Part shown: positions 25,999 through 33,726 of the stretch, one piece after another
How the letters are laid out: every line of letters begins with the position of its first letter
Position numbering within the stretch: the first letter of the stretch is position 1
DNA from: Caldithrix abyssi
GTDB taxonomy: Bacteria; Calditrichota; Calditrichia; Calditrichales; Calditrichaceae
Assembly: GCA_011369465.1 (NCBI GenBank)
Contig: DRQG01000071.1
Span: 1-51,518 of the forward strand
Length of the DNA: 51,518 nt
Reading direction: 5' to 3'
Translations under genes and position numbers: made by a program
The notes under the pieces: generated by a model
The model's input: only the letters and a program-made list of their open reading frames with translations
The model's database searches: none
Told to the model about the DNA's origin: nothing

Positions 25999-27018
25999 CT
26001 AAAACTTGAATTCCAATGTATAGTTGTGCACATAACCCAACAAGCCGTAATTGTTAAATGCATAATCTATCTTCAAATTGATACCCAGCCGGGTGAGGTC
26101 AAAGCCAACTCCGGCCGTGATATCCGCCTGATCATAGTTGATTTTGTACCCGGCGCGGAAAGCCAGCATGGCATTCCATTCGTATTCCATACCTATATTA
26201 TAGCGCAGAACATGATCGATCGGGTCGTTTCCTTCCAACAGCAGGGTAAGGCGATTGGATTCGCTGTACATAAATTCCGATTCGGCGCCTAACAGGTCGG
26301 TGCGAACACCCAAACGGAACAACAACGGTATGGGCCACTCTTCCGTTTTCCAGCGGCCGCCGTTTTCATAGCGGATACTGGTCTGATCATTTTCTATGGG
26401 CTGATTCAAATCCGGCCCGTCAAATTTCATTTTTCCGCCGAAATTGGACAGCACCATACCCAGCTTTATGCCGTAAATTCCGGTATCAAATTGAGAACCA
26501 ATGTCAAAGGCGATGGTGGAGGCTTCTTCACGAAACAAGCGCTCGCTGATATATTTGATGGTAACCCCCAGATCAAAGCGCGTGGTTAAACTGCGTGCTA
26601 CCGTGATACCGATGGCTGAATGGCCGGTATCAAACGTATCGCCGGTTCCTTCCGGATCTTCAATAGTGGTGCGTTCAATATCGCCGGAAGATAGATACAG
26701 CACCGATACGCCCACAGATGTATTGTTATCGATGGGAATGACGGCGCCGAGAAAGTCGTAGTTAATGCCGGCAAACAAATAAGTGCGCGAAACGCTGAGC
26801 GCAAATTGATTTACCTTTTGTATTCCGGATGGATTCCAGTACATGGCCGTAGCGTCATTCACCAGTGCGGAGTAGGCATCTCCCAGAGCGGTTCCTCTGG
26901 CACCCGCACCCAATTTTAAAAATTGCGCCGTTCCTGTGCCTACTTTCGAGAAATCATCCTGAGCGAAGGCGCCAATACTCAGTAATAATAGGATACTCAG
27001 CACAACTTTAAGTTTCAT
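25999..27018 (-). CDS. PorV/PorQ-family outer-membrane protein (cassette B)
   Basis: 339 residues with a signal peptide (about 1-19, ending GAFAQ). The family signature FLKLGAGARGTALGDAYSAL, then MYWNPSGI, lies near 33-65. It ends with the strand HNYTLEFKF, an outer-membrane barrel type terminus. The L-x-x-G-A-x-x-x-x-x-G-x-A pattern is closer to classical PorV than the cassette A paralog, which has SARDLAMGGA. CAGGAG lies before the ATG. It follows the 1072-residue secreted protein by 95 bp, matching the gene order of cassette A. Confidence 0.88.
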   Translation of the reverse strand: MKLKVVLSILLLLSIGAFAQDDFSKVGTGTAQFLKLGAGARGTALGDAYSALVNDATAMYWNPSGIQKVNQFALSVSRTYLFAGINYDFLGAVIPIDNNTSVGVSVLYLSSGDIERTTIEDPEGTGDTFDTGHSAIGITVARSLTTRFDLGVTIKYISERLFREEASTIAFDIGSQFDTGIYGIKLGMVLSNFGGKMKFDGPDLNQPIENDQTSIRYENGGRWKTEEWPIPLLFRLGVRTDLLGAESEFMYSESNRLTLLLEGNDPIDHVLRYNIGMEYEWNAMLAFRAGYKINYDQADITAGVGFDLTRLGINLKIDYAFNNYGLLGYVHNYTLEFKF

Positions 27019-27113
27019 CTATGCACTCCTGTTTATCGATCTGATTGAATGGATGTGTTATCCTTTTTTGTGAAACGTATTGTTCACTTCGCAGAATAAC
27101 ACACTTTTTAACT

Positions 27114-30100
27114 TTATTTGATAATGACGAATTTGCCCGTATAGGTTTGACCGTTTTCCGCTTCCACCACAAAAACATACAAACCGGGTGCAACATCCTG
27201 ACGGTTCACACTCAACAAATCCCAATCCAGGCTGCCGTCATACAAGCTGTTGTGTTCCAATGTAATCACATTTTCACCGGCAACGGTAAAGATGTGCACT
27301 TTACATTTAGCCGGTAAGTTCGTGAATTGTATCTTGCGGACAAAATCATCCGTCTCCCACTGAGCATGGACAATATAGGGATTTGGTACGACTTTAACTT
27401 TTGACAGATTGCTTTCGGTTACCTCTTCCACATTAAATACATTGGCCGTGTTGATCACAAAGCCATCACCCCGTTCGAACGGTTTGCGGATGGGAATCAG
27501 AAATTCATCGCCAGCCTCCCAATCCACGTTTTCATCCGTCCATTCAAAGCTAAAGCGGGATAAAGTAAGCACGGTATCGCCCCAGGCATCTTCGGGTATA
27601 TTGAAATCATACAAAGAGAAAGCCTGTCCGGATTCGAACTGAGTTCCGGTATTGGCAACCACTTTTCCTTTTACATTGGTAACCGTGTTAATTACTTCAA
27701 ACGGTATTTTAAACCGTTCCGTGAATTCGCGCGTGCGCGGATTGTATTTGTACGCTGTTTCCGCATCTTCACCGACGAAACGAATGATATAATCCGACCG
27801 TGTTTTTTTACGCAAAATCGGCTTAACAAAACGATAATCGCATTTCGACTCCGGAGTCCACTTCAGATCTTCATCGAGAATTACTATATCGTCCGTCATC
27901 TCCACAAACATGCGTAAACCGTCAAAAATGGGAATATTTTCCGGCTGGCTTTTATCCAGCACTGCGTAGTCTTTACTGTCTTTGATCAAAGTATCGCCCA
28001 GAGCCTTATCTATAACGCTAAAACGCTGTGACCCCGGTACGATAATGGTTTCTTCCGGATCCGAATAATCACAATCAAAAAGTACCTGGTACTCATGGCC
28101 TGTTATATCCGGCGGAACGATCACTTCCACTTCGAATTTTCCCGTTCCCACAGTGCCTTCCGATTTCTGAACTACCAGCTCCTTCAGAGTTGTGTTGCCC
28201 GCTGACCGATGGGGAATTGCCTTTACAATATGATCCAGCACTGTGCTGTTGGCCAGCAGGTTTTCCATAGAGGGGATTTCGAAGGTCAGATTTTTCGATT
28301 CGCCCACATTGTCGGGATCCGTAATAGGATCACCGGGGATAAAACCGCGGTCGTATGCACATACGGCATAAAGATATTCCGTACCGTTTGTTACATCCGT
28401 ATCTTCAAATTTGTAAACAACACCGGTGTTGTTACCCAAAAAACGATGCGGGGCAACCCGATCATAACCTTTAATATCATTGATCAAATCATACTGCGCG
28501 ATGGGTTTCCAGTAGTTCGTTTTGGTTTGCTCATCGTACATGGCTTCGCCCCAGGTTTTACCGTTATCGGTACTTTTGTAAATGCGAAAGCCTTCAAAAT
28601 CCTTATAACCGGTTATGATATCCACATCATTTACCGATGCGGCATCCCAATAGAGGGTTACTTTTTCATCCTCTTCTTTCACATAAACCTTAGGTGCTTT
28701 GGGTGCCCGTGCGCCCTGATAGTTATTATCATACATCAACTGAGCTATTTCTGCGTTCACTCTCAGATCGGCGGTATCGGCGCCCATTATAACGGCAAAA
28801 GAAAACGGAACCGAGTCGCCCGGTGCAATGGTGAAGGGGCCCGAAGACATGATAAACACACAGTCCAATCCGTCGGGGAATTCCAGTTCCAACCCTTCTA
28901 TTGAATCGAAACGCGGGTTGAGCGGACCGTCAACGATTTCACCGCCGATGTCATATTTTACGGGATGAAAATAGTGTTCTCTGTCGTAGGCATCGAGATT
29001 GGTGGTATCACCTGCCAGAATTTTATATTGAATCTCTTCTTTATTTGGCTTATAGGGTGTTCTCCCGTCACCGGAATAGTTATTCGGCGGCTGATCGGCC
29101 GCGCCCGGACGGTAATACCAGTCGAACCAGTGCCATCCGGTAAGCCCGAGTGGATCGCCGGGCAGGATATCGGGGAAACCATCGCCATCCAGATCAACCG
29201 GCTCTGTAGCATACGGCGTTTCCAGAAGTTTTACGGAGGCATAAGCCAGATCCTCATCGTAAATGCTCATAGCACGGACGTGTTTGGCGCCGTTGAATTT
29301 ATCATAGATGTACCCGTAATCCAGGTCGGTATTATAACCCATCATATCGTTCAGGTTGGAATCGTCATACCGGTATCCCAATATGTCCGTATTATACGCA
29401 TCGGCGTCAAAATAAAACCCGGCATATACACCCTCGTAGGTATAGCCGCCTGTTTCGGGGTAAATTTCATCCGATATATTGTACAAATACATGCGGAAGA
29501 AAATGATATCTTCGGAGATGCTGGCGCTGTAAGAGTAACCCGATACTTTTGCTCTTATGCCGATGGGATATCCCTGCGTCGTATCAATATCGCGGGTGGC
29601 AAAGCGGTCATCCAGTTCAAAATAGATATCCTGATCGGATACAAACACACCCTCCAGCTCATTTTGACCGGTACTGTCTGCAGGATCGATGGCATAAGGA
29701 CCCGGCCAAACATGTTCCTCGATACCCTGAGCGTTGGTTTTTAGCGGCCAGGTATCGGGGATATCGCTGGTGGCCATCAACGGATACTGATCTTCGGGAA
29801 AGGTGTACAACCCCTGTTCCCCATAATATTTGCCTGCCGTGGCCAGAGGATTGTGCAGATAAATCTGGGATTTTTCCCGTGACTCCCAGTCGCCGCGGTT
29901 ATAGTTGGGATAGGTGCGGTCCATCCACGATTCGGAAACCGTAGGCCCCCAATAGGTGGTATCCGTACCAAAGGTGCGGAACACCCCTTCCTTAATCATA
30001 TACATGTCTTTTTTGCCCACCGCCCAGGGGTAGGGATCACCATTCTCATCTTTGCCTGGGATTCCGACAATCAGGTCGATATCCGGAATGTAGGAAAAGT

Positions 30101-30332
30101 TACCCCAAAGTCCTTCCGGAGGGGTAACACCGCAAAACCTCCCAAAGTTATGAACGGCTATTTTCAGTTTACCTTTATCCAGATAGGCCCGGGCACGGCT
30201 GATGAGCGGATCATCCGGAGCCTCTGCAGTCGTTTTTTGCAGGCCCTTGTTCTTTTTTACAGGTACAATTCCCTGAACCGTAACAATGCCGGTAAGTATC
30301 AGTATGAATAATAATTTTATCATACGCACCAC
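27114..30332 (-). CDS. Large secreted protein with variant T9SS-like sorting domain (cassette B)
   Basis: About 1072 residues, probably starting at GTG 30332 because AAAGGA lies 6-7 nt before it; an ATG at 30323 would shorten it by three residues. The signal peptide ends near VTVQGI. The body is acidic and Tyr/Asp-rich, with a Ca-binding-like DLDGDGFPDILPGD segment, an SSGPFTIAPGDSVPF strand pair and Fn3-like parts. The last 90 residues begin VVPNPYIVHAQWE and end ENGQTYTGKFVIIK, a sorting-domain form without the NYPNPFNP motif. Shared segments with the cassette A protein (GPFT-x5-GD, ITGY-EFEGY/KDFEGF, V-x-PNPY) support common ancestry. The receptor gene ends 14 bp upstream. Function unknown; a receptor partner is inferred. 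Confidence 0.85.
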   Translation of the reverse strand: MVRMIKLLFILILTGIVTVQGIVPVKKNKGLQKTTAEAPDDPLISRARAYLDKGKLKIAVHNFGRFCGVTPPEGLWGNFSYIPDIDLIVGIPGKDENGDPYPWAVGKKDMYMIKEGVFRTFGTDTTYWGPTVSESWMDRTYPNYNRGDWESREKSQIYLHNPLATAGKYYGEQGLYTFPEDQYPLMATSDIPDTWPLKTNAQGIEEHVWPGPYAIDPADSTGQNELEGVFVSDQDIYFELDDRFATRDIDTTQGYPIGIRAKVSGYSYSASISEDIIFFRMYLYNISDEIYPETGGYTYEGVYAGFYFDADAYNTDILGYRYDDSNLNDMMGYNTDLDYGYIYDKFNGAKHVRAMSIYDEDLAYASVKLLETPYATEPVDLDGDGFPDILPGDPLGLTGWHWFDWYYRPGAADQPPNNYSGDGRTPYKPNKEEIQYKILAGDTTNLDAYDREHYFHPVKYDIGGEIVDGPLNPRFDSIEGLELEFPDGLDCVFIMSSGPFTIAPGDSVPFSFAVIMGADTADLRVNAEIAQLMYDNNYQGARAPKAPKVYVKEEDEKVTLYWDAASVNDVDIITGYKDFEGFRIYKSTDNGKTWGEAMYDEQTKTNYWKPIAQYDLINDIKGYDRVAPHRFLGNNTGVVYKFEDTDVTNGTEYLYAVCAYDRGFIPGDPITDPDNVGESKNLTFEIPSMENLLANSTVLDHIVKAIPHRSAGNTTLKELVVQKSEGTVGTGKFEVEVIVPPDITGHEYQVLFDCDYSDPEETIIVPGSQRFSVIDKALGDTLIKDSKDYAVLDKSQPENIPIFDGLRMFVEMTDDIVILDEDLKWTPESKCDYRFVKPILRKKTRSDYIIRFVGEDAETAYKYNPRTREFTERFKIPFEVINTVTNVKGKVVANTGTQFESGQAFSLYDFNIPEDAWGDTVLTLSRFSFEWTDENVDWEAGDEFLIPIRKPFERGDGFVINTANVFNVEEVTESNLSKVKVVPNPYIVHAQWETDDFVRKIQFTNLPAKCKVHIFTVAGENVITLEHNSLYDGSLDWDLLSVNRQDVAPGLYVFVVEAENGQTYTGKFVIIK

Positions 30333-30346
30333 GCTTGTTCCTTTCT

Positions 30347-33082
30347 TTAAAAAGCAAATTCCAATGTGAATTCAATCGCACGACGAGTACCGTACATATA
30401 CGGCCTATCAAACAACGTTTTGGAATAAAATCCCATGTCGATTAAGCGGTTAAGCTGCGGGCCCGGATCATCTGCTTTTCCGGTTGAGGGCCATATATCA
30501 ATGGGATTCTTCCAGTCAAACAGATTTTGCACCACCACTCCAAAAATCATGCGGTAGTTAAATATATTGATAAATTTCCGGAAATTCAGGTTAATAATGG
30601 TGTACCATGGACCCCGCTCGGAATTGGTTTCACCGGCTACATTGCCCACAACCGGCGTATATGGCCAACCGCTCATGGCCTTAAATATCAGGTTTAAACT
30701 TGTTTGCTGGAAAGGTTTAAATCCGAACAAGTCCAACCCCCGATCTTTGGGAACGTGTAAATTATAAAATAAACTTAAATCATGGGTGCGGTCGTAGCTC
30801 ATCAATATTTCACGTTTGGGCATGGTACGCGGTGTATGGGTGCTGCGATACCCTTCCCATGGGTCTCGTCTGTTTGCCGTAGCCCGCGAAAGCGTATATT
30901 GAAAAACGAGAGAAGACGTCTGCTGACGCCAACGAAGAACCACATCCACACCCCGCGACGTAGCATAATCCGTATTCAGAAAGGTAGTATATGAATAGGG
31001 AAACTGCGGAATACGCTCCGTTGAGGTCAACCCGGAATATTCCTTGGACCAGCCCATAAGCTGGACGATAACCTGATCACTCAATCCCACGTTCAAACCA
31101 AATTCATAGGCGGTCATGCGTTCATTGGTTAATCCGGCATTCCCGACAATCGGAGAAGGGGTGGTTATATCTTTGATGTCATTGATATAGGTATTACGGT
31201 ACGTGGGTCGTTGAACAAATTTTCCATAGCCAAAAGTAAAGGTGGCATTATCGGTTATAACATGCGAAAAACCCAACCGCGGACTTATGGCATATTCCCA
31301 CTTCGAATCCACTAAAACCTTGTCTTCCGGGTTGGCGTAGGGATCGGCCCAGGTTTTTGAATGGGCGTTGAACATATCCATCCGGATGCCGAGGTGAATG
31401 GTCATATAATCATATTCGATCAGATCCTGGATATAGAGACCAAATTCTTCCGGATGTTTGGTATAGCGTTCAACATAGGGCGAAATCAGCCAGGGCAGTT
31501 GGATTTCATTGATCATCAGGTTGTGTCTGCGATATGATGCACCCGTTTTAATTTGATGATGTTTGGTAAGCTGACCCAGTAAATTGAAAAATCCTTCATA
31601 CGTTTCGGCATAACTACGATGGTAATAACGGTCATGCCCGGAAATGGCATACTCAAAATAATAGGGATTGTTTTCATAATCGGGATCGCCGCGAGGGGCC
31701 TCATATTCATCCGGGTTTAGATAGCGGCCATCTTCTTTGCCGTTATCCGTAACCCCGTTAAACACCTCCTGATAGAAACGGGACACACGAATATCATAAA
31801 ACACTTTTTGTGACAGCTGATGGTTGAACATGATCGCCTGTCGGTCGGAAGTTTGAGTTACGATATTACGTCCTTCTTCGTGATATTGATAAAAGGAATT
31901 TGCCAGATTGGCCGTTCGGAAGGTGGCCTGTAAATTCCAGAATGAAGCAGAAAATTTCATCGAATTGGACAGGGGAAACGATACTTTGGAATACAGGTCC
32001 CAACTGTTAACAAATCCCATGCCGCGCCAACCGGGAATCGTATCCAATCTGTTTAAATGAAAATTGCGCTCGGAATCCTGGGGCTGAGACGGATCATACG
32101 TTAAATTGTCAAATTCATAAGCGCGAAAGGCACTGCGTCTTTTGTGTCCGGTAATGATGAACTTGACCTTGTTCCCTGTAAACGGCACCGGTCCGCCGAT
32201 GCCGCCGGTTATTTCTCGGTAATCCAGTTTAGCATCCTGTTCCAGAGCAATATCCAAAGGGGGCCTGGAATCGGGGCTGAAAAAGGTGGCCGGATTAGCA
32301 AAGCGTCCCAAATTGGATACCTGCACCCGGATATTACCTTCCAGCCGGTCTCCGCCATCCCGCGTAACTATATTGACCATCTGAGACATGGCGCCGCCAT
32401 ATTCGGCGTCAAATACGCCGGTCTTGATATCAATCTGGCGGGCGGCAAAGGGGTTTAACTGTGTGTAAGTATAACGACCGCCGTAAAAGGGATTGGTAAT
32501 GAACATACCGTCGATAGTGTAACCAATTTCCCCATAGCGGCCGCCGCGTACATGAATTTCTTCTATACCGCGGTCTTCAAAGCCGGGAATCTGCTGAACA
32601 CTACTTTCGATTTTGATAACACCAGCCTGTGAAGCGACCAGATCCGAAAAATCACGCACCGGCATGGTTTGTATTTCTTCGGTATTGATGGTTACTTTTT
32701 TTGCTGTTTCATCTTTTTGTACTTTAAAACCTTCCGCCGTAACAACAATTGCTTCACCTTCGGCAACCTCTTCCACCAGTTCAAAATTAACGGGTGTGGT
32801 TTGGTCCAGAATCACCTGCACACCCGGGTGTTTTACCGTGCGGTACCCCACATACGAAACGATGATGGTGTACTCGCCAACCGGAACGTTAATGATGTAA
32901 TAATCACCATCCGCATCCGTGGAACCGCCAAGATAGGTACCTTCCAAAATAATATTGGCGCCTACAAGCGGTTCTTTGGTACGTGCATCTACAACGTGGC
33001 CGGCAATTTTTCCGGTTGTTCCTGCAAAAAGAGAATAGGAAGCAAACAATATTAACCATAAACCACTGACAATCCTTTTCAT
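30347..33082 (-). CDS. TonB-dependent receptor with carboxypeptidase-regulatory-like N-domain (cassette B)
   Basis: 911 residues. The signal peptide is about 1-20 (ending YSLFAG). The regulatory-like domain (GKIAGHVVDARTKEPLVGAN) is at about 24-105, the plug at about 125-240 (IHVRGGRYGEIGYTIDG, then GVFDAEYGGAMSQ) and the barrel runs to the end (IEFTLEFAF). It is clearly related to receptor A: both have a YGKFVQ-P segment in the barrel and a parallel plug. The next gene starts 14 bp later. No SusD-like lipoprotein is present. No consensus promoter was found in the 100 bp upstream, but the repeat cluster at 33211-33503 lies just behind it. Confidence 0.92.
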   Translation of the reverse strand: MKRIVSGLWLILFASYSLFAGTTGKIAGHVVDARTKEPLVGANIILEGTYLGGSTDADGDYYIINVPVGEYTIIVSYVGYRTVKHPGVQVILDQTTPVNFELVEEVAEGEAIVVTAEGFKVQKDETAKKVTINTEEIQTMPVRDFSDLVASQAGVIKIESSVQQIPGFEDRGIEEIHVRGGRYGEIGYTIDGMFITNPFYGGRYTYTQLNPFAARQIDIKTGVFDAEYGGAMSQMVNIVTRDGGDRLEGNIRVQVSNLGRFANPATFFSPDSRPPLDIALEQDAKLDYREITGGIGGPVPFTGNKVKFIITGHKRRSAFRAYEFDNLTYDPSQPQDSERNFHLNRLDTIPGWRGMGFVNSWDLYSKVSFPLSNSMKFSASFWNLQATFRTANLANSFYQYHEEGRNIVTQTSDRQAIMFNHQLSQKVFYDIRVSRFYQEVFNGVTDNGKEDGRYLNPDEYEAPRGDPDYENNPYYFEYAISGHDRYYHRSYAETYEGFFNLLGQLTKHHQIKTGASYRRHNLMINEIQLPWLISPYVERYTKHPEEFGLYIQDLIEYDYMTIHLGIRMDMFNAHSKTWADPYANPEDKVLVDSKWEYAISPRLGFSHVITDNATFTFGYGKFVQRPTYRNTYINDIKDITTPSPIVGNAGLTNERMTAYEFGLNVGLSDQVIVQLMGWSKEYSGLTSTERIPQFPYSYTTFLNTDYATSRGVDVVLRWRQQTSSLVFQYTLSRATANRRDPWEGYRSTHTPRTMPKREILMSYDRTHDLSLFYNLHVPKDRGLDLFGFKPFQQTSLNLIFKAMSGWPYTPVVGNVAGETNSERGPWYTIINLNFRKFINIFNYRMIFGVVVQNLFDWKNPIDIWPSTGKADDPGPQLNRLIDMGFYSKTLFDRPYMYGTRRAIEFTLEFAF

Positions 33083-33204
33083 AAAAGCACCACTCTTCTG
33101 TTAGATAATCCCATTCTGATCTTAGTTTCTTGATAATAAAACTCGGTGTTACTTAATAATGTACACCAGCGATTCATTCCTTTTTAAAGTAAGCCGGACG
33201 AGTC

Positions 33205-33525
33205 GAATGCCATCCTTCGACGTAGCTCAGGATGACAATACAATATAGCGTCATAGTTCGACCCCGATAAATCGGGACAGGCAGATCTCAGGATTCGGAG
33301 ACTGAGCTCGTCGAACCCGTTATTCGTTCCCCTCGCCCCCGACACGTCGGGACAGACAAGACTCACCCTTCGACAGGCTCAGGATGACAATATTCACACT
33401 CAGAATGACAATAACAATATAGCGTCATGGTGAGCTACGTCGAACCATGACGAGCCACTGAACATCACAAATGTGTCATCCTTCGACGTAGCTCAGGATG
33501 ACAATATTCACGCCCAGGATGACAC
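33205..33525. repeat. Palindromic repeat cluster with complementary hairpin loops
   Basis: Contains three or more copies of two hairpin modules. Type 1: CATCCT (33211-33216)/AGGATG (33229-33234), and TGTCATCCT (33474-33482)/AGGATGACA (33495-33503), each with a 12-nt loop. Type 2: CGTCATGGT (33423-33431)/ACCATGACG (33444-33452), also with a 12-nt loop. The type 1 loop TCGACGTAGCTC is the exact reverse complement of the type 2 loop GAGCTACGTCGA. Partial copies lie near 33366-33390 and 33513. Short CCCGA-N4-TCGGG palindromes are interspersed at 33263-33276 and 33338-33351. Confidence 0.8.
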
Positions 33526-33677
33526 GCACCTATCACATGATGACATGCACTCGTGTATGCCAGCTAATCAAAGGAACAGAATACTACGCTTTAAAAACGT
33601 ATTCATGCAATGAATAAAAAATGGTTGAAGCTTTTCCGGACGTAATCCTTTACCGGTCTATCTTCCTGTAAATAAAA

Positions 33678-33708
33678 ACAAATGGCAGACAATCCGTCCG
33701 CCATTTGT
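33678..33708 (-). terminator. Intrinsic terminator of the 728-aa T9SS gene
   Basis: The stem ACAAATGGCAGAC (33678-33690) pairs with GTCCGCCATTTGT (33696-33708), with one A-C mismatch and a 5-nt loop. On the minus strand it is followed by a T-rich tract, 19 bp after the stop at 33727. Confidence 0.85.
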
Positions 33709-33726
33709 TGTAACACTTCAGGGTTC

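Larger units (their letters stand above)
33083..33726. other. 644-bp intergenic region with repeat cluster
   Basis: From right to left this gap holds the terminator of the downstream sialidase-like gene (33678-33708), about 130 bp without recognisable features, the dense repeat cluster at 33205-33525, and about 110 bp of leader for receptor B. No credible protein-coding gene was seen on either strand. Confidence 0.8.

Noticed and set aside
27070-27090. GTGAA-N8-TTCAC inverted repeat near 27070-27088 as another CRP site
   Set aside because: The spacing between half-sites is wrong for CRP/FNR and the position is within the short gap between cotranscribed genes of cassette B.
33205-33525. Possible CRISPR array in the repeat cluster
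   Set aside because: Repeats are palindromic modules of two types with irregular spacing and no uniform spacers, and no cas genes are near.
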